NCBI RefSeq assembly: GCF_043290135.1
Contig: NC_134705.1
Coordinates: 56,521,271 to 56,585,270, forward strand
Direction: 5' to 3'
Length of the DNA: 64,000 nucleotides
DNA from: Rhipicephalus microplus
Taxonomy: Eukaryota > Arthropoda > Arachnida > Ixodida > Ixodidae
The notes under the pieces are model-generated. The model was not told the origin of the DNA, did not search any database, and saw only the letters and a list, made by a program, of their open reading frames with translations. Shown here piece after piece: positions 35,787-46,599 of this stretch. The stretch's first letter is position 1. Each line of letters begins with the position of its first letter. Position numbers and translations under genes: made by a program.

Positions 35787-36774
35787 ATGGTTAAAGAGAC
35801 TGTGAAGTGTTCAGGATGTGGGGTTGGTTTGAAAGTGGACCCAAGTGTAGAAGCGGATGGAGAAGAGGCTGACGCGAAGTGTAGGCAATGTGAGGTCGAG
35901 AAAAAAATGGAGAAAATGATAGTTACCCAGAGTGGCCTGCTAATGAGAATCACCGAGCTCGAGACTGCGTTAGCGACAGAGCAAGAAAAAACGAGGGCAA
36001 AGGAAGAAAGGCTAAAGTCCGCCGAGGAAGCACTAGCCAAGGTGAACAGAGGAGCGGCCTTCGGAGAGAACAATAAGGAACCGGCAACCATAACGGAGGA
36101 GAAGAGCTAGCAAGTTTGTAAAAAGCAGGTTCAGCCGGTTTGATTGTCACAAGGCCCAGCTTCAGCGAAGTAGTGGTGGGGCTAGGAGGAACAAAGCAGC
36201 CAGCGTCACAGGCGCAAGTAACCCCCAGGTGCAGGACGCATCAGCTGAAAAGTCACACCATGTGATAATCGCCGGGGACTCGAATTTAAATCGATGCACA
36301 GAAGCCATCATAGAGAGGGTAAGAGGTTGGAAGAGGGTTGCAGTAAGGGCGTTCTCAGGACGCAAGCTGGAAGCAGTCAAGAGGCAAGTGAGCGCAAAAC
36401 TCAAAACTACAGATGATAGACGAAACCTCGTGATAATTCCAGGTGGTTTAAACGATGTCCTAAATGAAGATAGAGCAGGACTAGCAACTACACTGGCGAA
36501 ATGAATCGATGACATGCGCGCTACTTCTTCTCAGGTACAAGTAGCGATATGCACGATACCTGACGTACCGTTGCATGATAGGAACCTGCAAAGAGCGGTT
36601 GTCAACGCAAACCAAGAAATAAGCCGGATGAGTCGAGAGAAAGGCTTTGAGGTGGTGGAAATAAGCAGAGAGGTGCATAGGTGGGGTGGTTTTCAACAAG
36701 ACAGGATTCACTTCGATGGACGGCTAGGTCATGAGGTGGGTTGGCGACTTGCAGGACGCGCAGTATCTTTTTAG
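35787..36774 (+). pseudogene. LINE ORF1: zinc motif, coiled coil, SGNH esterase
   Basis: ATG 35,787. Residues about 7-37 contain CSGC and CRQC pairs, a possible four-Cys zinc site. Residues about 40-95 are a coiled coil (ITELETALATEQEKTRAKEE). A frame change near 36,110 leads into an SGNH-hydrolase domain. Its motifs are GDS at 36,274-36,282, GGLND at 36,442-36,456 and DRIH at 36,700-36,711, the expected Ser, Gly/Asn and Asp/His blocks. An in-frame TGA at 36,502 sits where CGA is likely. PHD-type zinc plus esterase is known in CR1-group ORF1 proteins, which bind RNA and perhaps lipids. Confidence 0.75.
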
Positions 36775-36849
36775 GGGGCAAGCGGGTCTTTCGGGGTGCA
36801 GGATAGCTAGTGACGAGGAAAACAACCAGGGACACTCTTTGACAGGTGG

Positions 36850-39800
36850 TATGGACAGATACGATTCCAAAGTGGCAGCAGTACTTAAGATAGCTGGAGT
36901 CCGGGGCAGAAATAGACGTAGCCACGAACGCCGAACCAAGTCAGACATAGAATATATTAACATGCAGGGTGGTAGGAACATGCTGAAGTGGGAAGAGATT
37001 GAAGAACAGCTAAGGGAGGAGAGACCGATGGTGTACGGCTTTGTAGGAACACATCTCAGGGACATGGAACAACCTCGCCTGGGAATATTACGCCTGGGAA
37101 TATTGTAATAGAACAGAAAGCAGCAGAAAGGAGGGTGGTATTGGGCCATTCATTCATAAAAGTACAGACTGGCAAAGGGCCAAGCAGGAGTGCAAGGAAC
37201 ATATATGGCTAAAAAGGAAAGTGGCAGGGCAAATGACACTCTTTGGTTTCGTGTACTTCTGGATGGGAAGAAAGGCCAGAGAGGAAAACCAGGCGATAGT
37301 AGAGCGTATATGAATGAAAGGACATTCACTAGTTAGGAAGAGAGTGTGAGGTAATTATACTAGGAGATATGGATGCACACATAAAAGATATAGATGGGTA
37401 TACAGAACCGACAGGCAAAATGATCATGGATATGTGTGAAAGGCTTGATTTGATCATTTGCAGCAGTACCGAGAAGTGTGAAGGGCAAATAACATGGGAA
37501 GTAGGAAGGCTGCAGTGGACGATCGATTGCACACTGATGTCACATAGGACGTATGATAAGCTCAGGGGAATGCACATAGATGAAGGTAGCTCCAGAAGTC
37601 TGGGTAGTGATCACAAACGTATAACGCTAAATTTTTGGAAGAACAGTGAAAGTTGGAAGGAGACAAGCTAAGCAAATACAGGAAAAATTTTACACAGAAA
37701 GGCAAGCTGAAATAGCCACTAAACAAAGTGAGAAAATTATCACTGAGGATAATATAACACTGTGGACATACACGAATATAATTAGACTGTTTGAGCTAGA
37801 GCTTGCTAAGGCACGTGACCAGTCACCCCAGAAAAGAAGACACAAGCCCAAAAGTTGGTGGGATGACGAAGTTAAGAGAGCCATAGCAAAACGTCAGGAA
37901 GCCTCTAGGGAACACAGACTTGCTAAGCAGCGGGGCGAACCGACAGGCGATGTTGAAACAAAATGGGAAATCTTTCTTAGCTGTAGAAGGAATGCATTCT
38001 TTCTGATCAATGAAAAGAATAGAAGAAAGGGAGCCCAGTGGCTGGCAGAAGTACATAAAAAAAAGATAGAAAGGCAGCTGCGAAATTTTCGAACCATCTA
38101 AACTCCCGAAGAAATGATACGAGCCTAGAGCAGAGCTTTATAACTACAGCTGAAAGTGCTAGGCTAGAAGGGGACGAAGTTTTTGAATATATCAGAGCAA
38201 GAGTTACAGAAAAATTTGAACGCAGAAGTGCTTCATGCAACGCAATAGACAAGGATGAATCAAGTGGCGCAATAGCTCCATTTTCACAGCTGAAAAAAGG
38301 GTTCCTAGTAGTATATCAACAGGCCCATGTGGCATTCCAATTATGCTGATAAAGACATCAGTTCCGAAGTCTAAGCAGGCTTTGAGAGAGGAAGGGAGCA
38401 AAACAATAATCGATGGAGAAGTTCCCGATAGTTGGAAAGTTAGCAGGATGATCATGATCTATAAAAGAAAGGGGGACAAAGCTGACATAAACAACTACCG
38501 TCCTATAACAGTGACATCAGTGGTCTACAGGCTGGCGATGCAGATTATAAAGGAAAGACTGCAGGCATGTATAGAGGATGAGGGGGTGCTGGGGAACTGC
38601 AGAATGGGTTTCAGAAACACAGGAGGTCGGAAGACAATCTGTTCTCACTGACGCAGTGCATCGAAATAGCAGAAAAGGAACACAGGCCCCTGTGGCTAGC
38701 ATTTTTTGATATCAAGGGAGCATACGATAGCGTGGTTCAAGAGAAAGTTAGGGGAATACTGGACACACTAGGCATGGATGTTGTAGTCACTAATATTTTA
38801 AAAGATATTCATAAAGGTAACAAGCTGATTATAAAGTGGGAACAACAGGTATCCAAGCCTGCAGAGGTAAAACGGGGGCTTAGGCAGAGGTGTCCCCTGT
38901 CAGCCTTATCATTCATGATGTACCTACAAGGATTAGAGACCAAATTAGAGGGAAGTGGATTGGGCTTACACTTCTTTTTCGTCAAACAAGGAAAACTCAT
39001 TGAACAGGCACAACCAGCATTGATGTACGCAGATGATATAGTGCTAATGGCCAACAGCAAGGAAGATTTGCAGAGATTGTGAACATCTGCGGTAATGAGG
39101 GAGATAGGTTAGACTGCAGATTCAGTAAAAAAAATCAGCAGTCATGATTTTTAATGACATAAAGGTAGTGATCTTAGTATACAGGAGGTCACGCTAGAGA
39201 TAACAGCTAAATACAAATATCTGGGCATAAGAATAAGCAATTAGGCCGAGTACCTAAGGGAACACGAAATATACTTGTCGACTAAAGGTAACAGGAATGC
39301 AGTGGTAATGAAAAACAGGGCACTGTGGAATTGCAATAGGTATGATGTTGTGAGAAGAATATGGAAAGTAGTCATGGTTTCGGGTCTGACATTCGGCATT
39401 GTGGTCTTGTGCGTGAGATCAGAATATTCATGCAAGATTAGAAATTGAGCAACGTGGAATAGGTAGGGTTGCCTTAGGAGCTCATGGGAATACACAAAAT
39501 CAGGGAGTACAAGGTGATAAGGGATGGACATTATTTGGGGGCAGGGAAGCTAGCAGCTAGATAAAATTTGAGAAGCGATTGAGAGAAATGGGGGAGGAGC
39601 GTTCGGCTGGGAAGGTATTCAGCTACTTGTACATGAAGAATGTCGATACAAAATGGCGGAAGCGAACCAGAAAATTGATTGGTAAATACTTGGAAAACCG
39701 CATGGGGCCAAACCAAAAAGATTTATCGGTTAAGAAGAAGGTGAAGGAAGCCGAGACCGATATGTGGAGAATCGGCATGATTAAGAAGTCAGCACTAGAG

Positions 39801-40142
39801 ATCTATTGAACTTTTAAGCAGGAAATTGCCAAGGAAAATCCATGATAATACTCGGGGTAGTTCTCCACTGTTTGAGGCCTGACGGGAGTATTGCGAACCA
39901 AGACATATCGGGACAAATACGAAGGGGTAGACACGGTATGCAATGCGTGTGGAAAGGAAGAAGAAACTGTGGAACACTTGATAATGTTCTGTAAAGGGCT
40001 TCACCCTATAGTTCAGGATGATGGCGCAGAATTTTTCAAAGCAGTGGGGTTTAGGGACAGTGAGGGCAAAATAGACTTCAAGCGGGTAGAACTAACTAGA
40101 AGGAGGTTATCTGATTGGTGGCTAAAGCCAAGGCACGAGTGA
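36850..40142 (+). pseudogene. LINE ORF2: endonuclease and reverse transcriptase, broken
   Basis: Endonuclease: INMQGGRNMLKWEEIEEQL, then FVGTHLRDME, where the catalytic Glu expected before THL is Gly. ILGDMDAHIKDIDGYT lies near 37,360, TIDCTLMS near 37,520 and SDHKRI near 37,605. Linker: PKSWWDDEVKRAIAKRQEAS. RT: DSWKVSRMIMIYKRKGD, YRPITV, FFDIKGAYDSV, LRQRCPLSALSF and YADD at 39,026-39,037. The end carries CNACG...ETVEHLIMFC (near 39,940-39,990). At least four frameshifts and several stops separate the blocks. RT catalytic residues are retained. Confidence 0.8.
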
Positions 40143-40268
40143 AAATGAAACCCTTCACAGCATAGTACGAATCATCAACCTCACTATTTAAGGGGAAAAA
40201 AAGAAATACAGTTTTTGGTTCATTAAGTATTACGGCTTGGTGGCACTAGCCACAGCCCGATCTAAAGG

Positions 40269-40487
40269 GTGCAGCCATATACATCCATCCATCCATACGT
40301 CCCGGAACTGAGAACTTGCGAAGCTGCAGCGGCAAGGCGACGTCGGCAAGCTCATCCAGAGGCGGCTAGGGCTCGTGAAGCTGCAGTGAAGCAGCAGCGC
40401 CGGCAATGTACGGAGGAACTCACGGTTAATTATTCCCCCTTAGAGATTCGCCCACTCGTCATCATTCGCTTTGTAAATATGATGTGA
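40269..40487 (+). other. Ala/Arg-rich open frame after the LINE
   Basis: The frame reads EAAAARRRRQAHPEAARARE, an Ala/Arg-rich text that looks like part of another repeated element rather than a host protein. Its start overlaps the LINE tail. Unassigned. Confidence 0.25.
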
Positions 40488-41104
40488 TTTTTTTTTGTTT
40501 GTGAGGAGATGCTGACGCTGTTAAAATGAATCACCAGTTTAGTAGGTGGCGATATAACCAAAATTTCGGTAAGACAACGTGCCTCCTGCGTCACACCTTA
40601 GTTGATATCGCAGCCCCCTCGTCGTCGCATCTTCTTTTGCATGGGAAGGCAGAAGGGAGGGAGGCACAATTAAGAAGACGTGCTCTCGACCTCATAAAAA
40701 AATTGTGTTCACGTGATCTTATGCTGCTTGTCCACGGTGACGCACTAGTTTTTCACGATGTTTTATGATAATTGACGGGCATTTTTAAATACACCTACGT
40801 TTGTCCTAATGACTGACACTAGGCTGAATTATGCGATACCTTAGAATATTCACGATTGAGTTTGGGACTTATATGTCTATAAAACATAAAAATCGCAAAC
40901 AATAAATTTGCTGCTTGAAGCATTTTTATTTCTCATGTGCATGAACTACATCTTACTGGTTGGCCATTCAAAGCTGATGAATTAGATCTACAATGAATTT
41001 GATCTATAGAACGGGGTATTTTGGAGTTGCTGAACTTCAGCAAGATATCAGTTCGTATATTTTAGAATTCTATTGCGATTGACGAAAGAAGATTAGATAC
41101 TCAC

Positions 41105-41232
41105 GTTCCTCATCTTTGTACAGAATTGTGGCAACAAGGCAGTTCTTGTAGTCACTGTAGTTGTAGTATGCCGTGTAAGGGTGAGAAAGATCTGTAATTG
41201 TGTTGAACATGTCAGTTGGAAAATTGAGAATT
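41105..41232 (-). CDS. candidate tick lipocalin-like exon
   Basis: On the minus strand an acceptor-like gtgctcag (41,233-41,234) precedes, and a good donor (gtgagta, 41,104 downward) follows, a 128-bp stretch open in one frame. It reads ILNFPTDMFNTITDLSHP, then YTAYYNYSDYKNCLVATILY and KDEE. The D-Y-K-N-C-x-V pattern, with the next exon expected to supply C-x-L-W, is typical of tick salivary lipocalins (histamine-binding family), which sequester small ligands at the feeding site. I found no other exon nearby with confidence, so this may be one exon of a long gene or a relic. Confidence 0.45.
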
Positions 41233-42337
41233 CTGAGCACATTCTAAGAACCTTCAAGCGAAAGCCTGTTTGGACGTAGTGTTCATCTACTTTCAATTTT
41301 CAGCTGACATGTTGAACATCATCATCAATGTACTGCTGATGCGTATATTCAAAGTATATCGCTGGTGTACTGTCGAGCTCTATAGATTTGTTTCCATAAA
41401 AATTACACTTCACGTTAACAATAAAGTAAATGTGCTGTTTAGTGTAGTACAAAGTTCTCATTGACGATTACAAACATTCCGCCAATACTTGTTAACTGTC
41501 ATGTAGACGTTTGTAGCAATTCCGAGTATAGTTCGCACTATGTTCAGCCTATTTAGTATGAAACCGCGGCTGTACTGCGGTCACGTACTGCATAGTACAG
41601 ATTGCCTGGCGCACTGAATTTAGCTTTATTTCTTGCACCTGCCTATAACTTAGGGTCTATAGTATGCGTCATATTGTCAACATTTCGAACTGAGCAAATA
41701 CGTCGGAGGCAACATTACGAGAGGCAACTAAATTTGTACTCACGTGAGGTGCTTATGAAAAGCATTCTAGAAGTCGTTTGATAAAAAAAATCACGTAGTG
41801 TTTCAAAAACGATGTTACTTCACAGTCTGTTTTAATCTTACTGTGAAACTGGGACCACATTGAAAGGTGCTCCAACTTTTGCCCTTGGTCTCAAAGAGCC
41901 TGTACACAAAAGTGCACGTGAGAACTCTAAAACAATATTGGCCTAATAAACAAGCCATGAACACATAGCAAGGTAAGTTTATTATTGACACAAAACTGTC
42001 ACACAATTTGATCTCAAGCTTGAAGCAACACAAAACTGACCAACCTTACTATTTAACTGCATCTTTCATTTACACTGCACACAATCAAAACTATCCAGTT
42101 GTGGGCCCACATACGAATCGAACGAGACACCATTCTCCAGTTTTATCCCAGCTCAAGTGAATGTTACCTCTCAGCTAACTATAAGAGGGCGCCTGGTATC
42201 CACGTTCACTAGCGTTGCTACGACCATGGAAGCATTTTTGTATAATTAAAATTTATTTCTTGTATTGTGCAAATGGGCACATAGTAGCAAAGCTTAGCGC
42301 GTGGCAACCTAATCCAGCCCCTCCCTCCCTCCTCCCA

Positions 42338-42455
42338 TCCTTCCTTCCTTCCTTCCTTCCTTCCTTCCTTCCTTCCTTCCTTCCTTCCTTCCTTCCTTCC
42401 TTTCTTTCTTTCTTTCTTTCTTTCTTCCTTCTTTCTTCTTTCTTTATTTTCTTCA
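42338..42455. repeat. (TTCC)n/(TTTC)n microsatellite
   Basis: Roughly 16 TTCC units grade into TTTC units and a T-rich tail. The long Lys/Glu/Arg-rich and Pro/Ser/Phe-rich open frames across it are artefacts of the repeat. Confidence 0.95.
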
Positions 42456-42518
42456 CTTTTTTCTTTTTTTCGTCCTTTCATTCTTTTTTTCAATTTTGAA
42501 GAATGACCCCTGTTAAGG

Positions 42519-43043
42519 TTAAGGTTTAAATTCATTGTAAGGAGCAGCTGTCCACAAAACGCTGTTTTCCAGATCAACCGACAAAGTGTCTTTTTGCTCT
42601 TTCCAGAATTGGTCAGCCTCTTTAACGCAGCAATGAAAAGAATATAATACGATCATGTAAGCTTGAGCGAGGAATAGAAATTTCTGGCAGTTGGAGTTTT
42701 TATTAAACATGTGATTCGTGCAATCGACCTTGCATATTAGCCAGCAGTTGTATTTCCTTCCGCCAACGTAAAATATTTCTAACAACGTATTGGTATTGCG
42801 TAACTCAGTTTGACCATGACGGAAAAAGACATTAGAAATCCCATTAACAAGTTGCGACCCGCCAGTGGGAAGAGGCATATAACCGGGTATGCCTAATATT
42901 CCTGAGGTGTTGTATATGTGTCCACTCAGTCTCGGAACGTGGTCGGCACAGGGAAGACAGGTAAATGTATCATTGATCACCATAGCAAGCACCGTCACAA
43001 TGCAGAAAACATGCTTCCTCAAGGCAGCTTCCTGGCTATGCAT
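42519..43043 (-). CDS. candidate secreted Cys-containing protein
   Basis: A 174-codon open frame on the minus strand with no transposon similarity that I can see. It begins MHSQEAALRKHVFCIVTVLAM, a basic n-region and hydrophobic core typical of a signal peptide. CLPC follows at the likely cleavage region, an N-x-S site (YNTSG) and a Cys cluster (YNCWLICKVDCTNHMF, NCQK). Small secreted Cys-rich proteins are abundant in tick saliva, but I cannot place this in a named family. The later part (after about codon 130) may be read-through intron. TAA lies at 42,519-42,521. Confidence 0.4.
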   Translation of the reverse strand: MHSQEAALRKHVFCIVTVLAMVINDTFTCLPCADHVPRLSGHIYNTSGILGIPGYMPLPTGGSQLVNGISNVFFRHGQTELRNTNTLLEIFYVGGRKYNCWLICKVDCTNHMFNKNSNCQKFLFLAQAYMIVLYSFHCCVKEADQFWKEQKDTLSVDLENSVLWTAAPYNEFKP

Positions 43044-43044
43044 T

Positions 43045-43790
43045 TGTATGCACCAGGCACATGTGTTGTTTTCTTCGTCTCACCCTTGCATCACCTTGCG
43101 CTAATTATCGCCTCATACCTAGGAACGGATCAATTTTATTGTTTAATCGTTGCATTGTTTGCGGTAGTCATTATCAGTCGACAGACAAAATTCTTGAAAT
43201 CTATGCTGCTGCAAGTTTTTCAAGTTGTCTGTGCGCACGCCAACTGTAGCGGTAACTGAAAAACAGGTGAAATTTCTGGGGTGGGGAGCACGTGGTCCAT
43301 AAAGTACTTAAACATGAAAGGCTTTCGAATGGCTTACACTATTTTTTTTGTTACTTGTGCAGCGCCACATGGTTACCTATTCTTGTTAGTTACGTGAGCA
43401 AGATTCAGGAGTGCTATAGGTAAGCCACAAAAACGTGATTTAGCACTCTGTAGTAAACACAAGTGGCCAGTTTAGTGCTCACCATATATTCTGTTATTTC
43501 TTTCGCTATTGTGTCTTTCAATCGCGCGCAAACTGAGCTACGCTAAGGCAATGGGACATTAAAATGCAACAACTTGCCCAAATTTTTTGCTAGAAAGAAT
43601 AGTTCAATGAAGCGCCAACAAGTGTATTGCTTTCTCAAAACGGTTTTTCATATCGCAGATAGAATGCGTTCGTACACCCTTCATTTTGATTCGAGTTCGT
43701 AGCCTGTGAGCATTCACACCTCTACGTGCGCTGTGAACTGTGTGCGCGAACCCTCCCTTCAAGTATATATTGAATACATGAACCTATTTC
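43045..43790. other. no recognisable feature
   Basis: AT-rich sequence upstream of the secreted-protein candidate; no promoter motif I would defend. Confidence 0.3.
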
Positions 43791-43794
43791 CTAC

Positions 43795-44470
43795 ATCGTG
43801 AGCCTGCTTGGTAGTGCTGAGGTATGCATATTTAAACATTTTTTTATCGTGCGCCTCCTTAAGAGTGCTCAGTTGTGCATTGGTAAGCATCACTCTTACC
43901 TCGTCAGCCTGCTTGGAAGTGTTCAGTTATTCACGTAAAAGCGTCTCTCTTCTATAGTAAGCCTGTTTGGGAGTGCTCAATGCTGCGGTAATAAACATAT
44001 GATCTACCTCATGAACCTGCTTTAAAGCACACAGTTGAGCAAGTATTAACACCTTTTTGACCTTGCAAGTCTGCTTGGCAGAGGTCAGTAGTTTAGGTAT
44101 AAGGATCTCTCCTTCCTCATAAGCCTCCTCCGGAGTGTTCCATTGTGCATTTATTAATGTCTCTACTGCATTGTAAGCCAGCTTGGAAGGGTTTATTTGT
44201 GCATATACAATCATGTCTCCCACCCCGTAAGCGTGCTCGCGAGTGCACAATTGTGCATTTGTAATCATCTCTCCGACCTCGTTAGCCATTTTCGGTGTGC
44301 TCAGTTGTGCATCTAAAAACATTTTTTTCTTCCCTAGGAGTTGGCTTGCGAATTCTCAGCTGAGCATTTATAAACAACCTTTTTGCTTCGTGATTCTGCT
44401 TCGAAGTGTTTTTTTGTGCATATATGGTCATCTTACCTACCTTGTAGGCCTGACATAAAATGTTTAGCTT
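43795..44470 (-). repeat. 54-bp minisatellite encoding an 18-residue repeat
   Basis: About 12-13 diverged units. agcct landmarks fall at about 43,801, 43,852 and 43,906, so the unit is 51-54 bp. On the minus strand the units keep one frame over most of the array, reading variants of AQLSTPKQAYEVGEMLIN. Examples are NAQLCTREHAYGVGDMIVY, AQINPSKLAYNAVETLIN and AALSTPKQAY. One frameshift at a poly-T run near 44,320 and one stop near 43,926 interrupt it. It could be a repeat-rich exon of a host gene, a decayed gene, or a minisatellite that happens to be open. Confidence 0.7.
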
Positions 44471-44682
44471 GTTGCAAGATTGGCCTAATGATGTTATGAG
44501 CGTTTGAACCCAAAGACACCATTCTACGCTGTGTTTTGTATTTCTTGATATGCTGAGCTTTGTAAAAATGTTCATCAACTTGGACCTAGCTGCAATCAAA
44601 ACTAATAATAGATGTTTTACACCCATTCCTTCACTAGGTTAAGTTATAAATTTTTATTATCTCCAATTATCGCGTGGTATAT

Positions 44683-45063
44683 TGTCACGGGGTCGTGACG
44701 TGGTCGAAGACAGGAGACTTCGTGTTGGGATTTAACTGTTTATTTGGGCGAACCTGTGCCCGGTGAACGGAAAGTCCAATTACAGCAGCAGTCTCGCACA
44801 GATAGCAGTCTCGGACTGATAGCGGCGAACGGAGCGTCGGCCTTCGATCAACAACTGACAAGCGGCGAAGCGCGTCGGCATTTATACTCCCGCCGTCGAA
44901 TGTTCTAGCGCTACCGCTGGCGGCGGCGTACGTTCCAGAACAATCTGTACCATTCGCACAGTGGGCGTGATCTTATCGAAATGATCTACTACAGTCCGGA
45001 ACCCTCTCGAAAACTGCAGGCGCGGTTTGCGCTGAGAATCGTGTGGTGTTTTGGGACGATAAC
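44683..45063 (-). mobile_element. probable solo LTR
   Basis: On the minus strand it runs tgttatcgtccc...ccccgtgaca (TG...CA), 381 bp. It has a TATA box (gagtataaat, about 44,880-44,889) and an aaataaac poly(A)-type signal about 145 bp further on, near 44,742. This is the usual U3-R-U5 order. No primer-binding site follows and no target duplication is visible at these ends, so the borders may be off by some bases. Sequence is unlike LTR family B. Confidence 0.6.
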
Positions 45064-46599
45064 AAAAGCTTGGGAAATGAAACGTGGCCATATGATGGGA
45101 TGGTACAGGAGTAGGAGTAATTTAGAGAACTACTGCGTGGTAGTAGGAAACACGGCAATATAAGGAGAACTCCAACCGAATGCAATGAGCTATGTATATG
45201 GAATGCTGAAAAAAATGTACTTGTTTCTTGATGACTTTGAGTTTTCATAAAAAACAGAAGTTAATATTATTGTCTACTTTATTTCAGTTGATGTCATGTC
45301 AGCTACACTATGTAGACTTCAAATGTCGTACCACATGCTTCCTGGCCTTCATCACCTGCGAACTTTATTAGGCTGTGTATAACAAAAAAAATTACCGCCA
45401 TCACCATTTTGTAGCTATTAGTTTATTGAAGTAAAACAAAGTGTACAGTATACTTATTTTTTACGTAAAGAAGTACGCTGAGATTCAATTATATCTTAGA
45501 AAAAAGATCGGTCACACTACTAAATTGAATATCTTACAGTGACAGCCGCTAGCAAGCAGTTAAAATGACGACTGTGACCAAGTGCGCTGGTACCCTTCCA
45601 ATAAAAAAATGGCCAAGTTTGCACTAAGTTGCACCAAACTTTGCGCACTGTAAGCAATTCACCCTCAGCTTGTGGGGCTGGCGCACGGATATTGCAATAG
45701 CAGCGGCGATTGGACGCAGCGTGCTTTATTAAAGAAATGGCGAATCGCGAACTCAGAATACGTGCGAAGCTCACCGCTCTAAATATGTTGAAATATGTCT
45801 GTATGTGAGACATAATCTTAGTAACTGTAGCGGTTGCTATGGTGACATCTCCGCGCACGCTGCTCATCAATACGGGGGTGGCTGGGGAGTCTTAGTGCAG
45901 AAGACGCGAAGCAGTAGTAGTTGCTATGGCAACGGCGCACCAGCGGTGTTTCGCTACCGAACGTATGTTACTACCGAACATTACTGTAACCTGCTTAGCG
46001 CAGGTAAAGCCTGCGATGATGGGCTACAATTTATCTGCTGTCAGACCGCTTTGACGGTGAAACATACGGCATCCCATAGTGCAAGTGAAAGAATGTATCT
46101 TTAGGCAAATATTTATCTAGAAAAATTAGCAGAACTAAGAATTTAACGATAGAAATCAGCACAGTCACCAGTTGTCGGAAATGTGATTGGTAGATTTAAA
46201 ATCTCAGCTTTTAGTCGCGTTAAACATTCAGAATAACGACTGCTTGTCGTTTTCATTTTAGACACGACTCCGCTATTTAGATCGCGCACGGCTGATTAGA
46301 GTGACAGTAGAGTACCAGAAACTACAAGTTTATAGAAAGAAGCTTTCTACACTACCCGTTCCAACTTTACAAAGCATCTAAGTTGCGCAACTTTAGCGAC
46401 CTAAAGTCCCCATTGCGGCGTATGTTATGAGTCTTTCCTTAGCCTAGGCAATGTAGAAAAAAGGAAACCTCCTTTTTGGAAGGATGGGAAACAGCGCGAA
46501 ACTCCCAGAGCGCTTTAGGATAAACGCGTTCCTTCTCGGCCATTCCAAATCAGCGCAGTTCCGCACGATGTGCCCGCTAGTCATATCATCGTCCTTCTC
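45064..46599. other. no recognisable gene
   Basis: A ttgctatgg(t/c)(g/a)ac motif occurs at about 45,834 and 45,920. Nothing else can be assigned. Confidence 0.35.

Larger units (their letters stand above)
35300..40300 (+). mobile_element. CR1-like LINE with esterase-type ORF1
   Basis: About 5 kb. The start is placed near ttaggggcgaagctcc and the 3' end is an atcc repeat (atccatccatccat near 40,282). It carries ORF1 (zinc motif, coiled coil, SGNH esterase) and ORF2 (endonuclease, RT, C-terminal CCHC-like motif). The same family is found as an older copy at 5.76-11.77 kb. Several frameshifts and stops inactivate it. I saw no clear target duplication. Confidence 0.75.

Noticed and set aside
42215..42577. 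Lys/Glu/Arg-rich and Phe/Ser-rich frames over the TTCC repeat
   Set aside because: They are translations of a microsatellite.
43795..44470. CRISPR-like array
   Set aside because: Units are contiguous diverged 54-bp repeats without identical repeats and unique spacers, and the DNA is eukaryotic.
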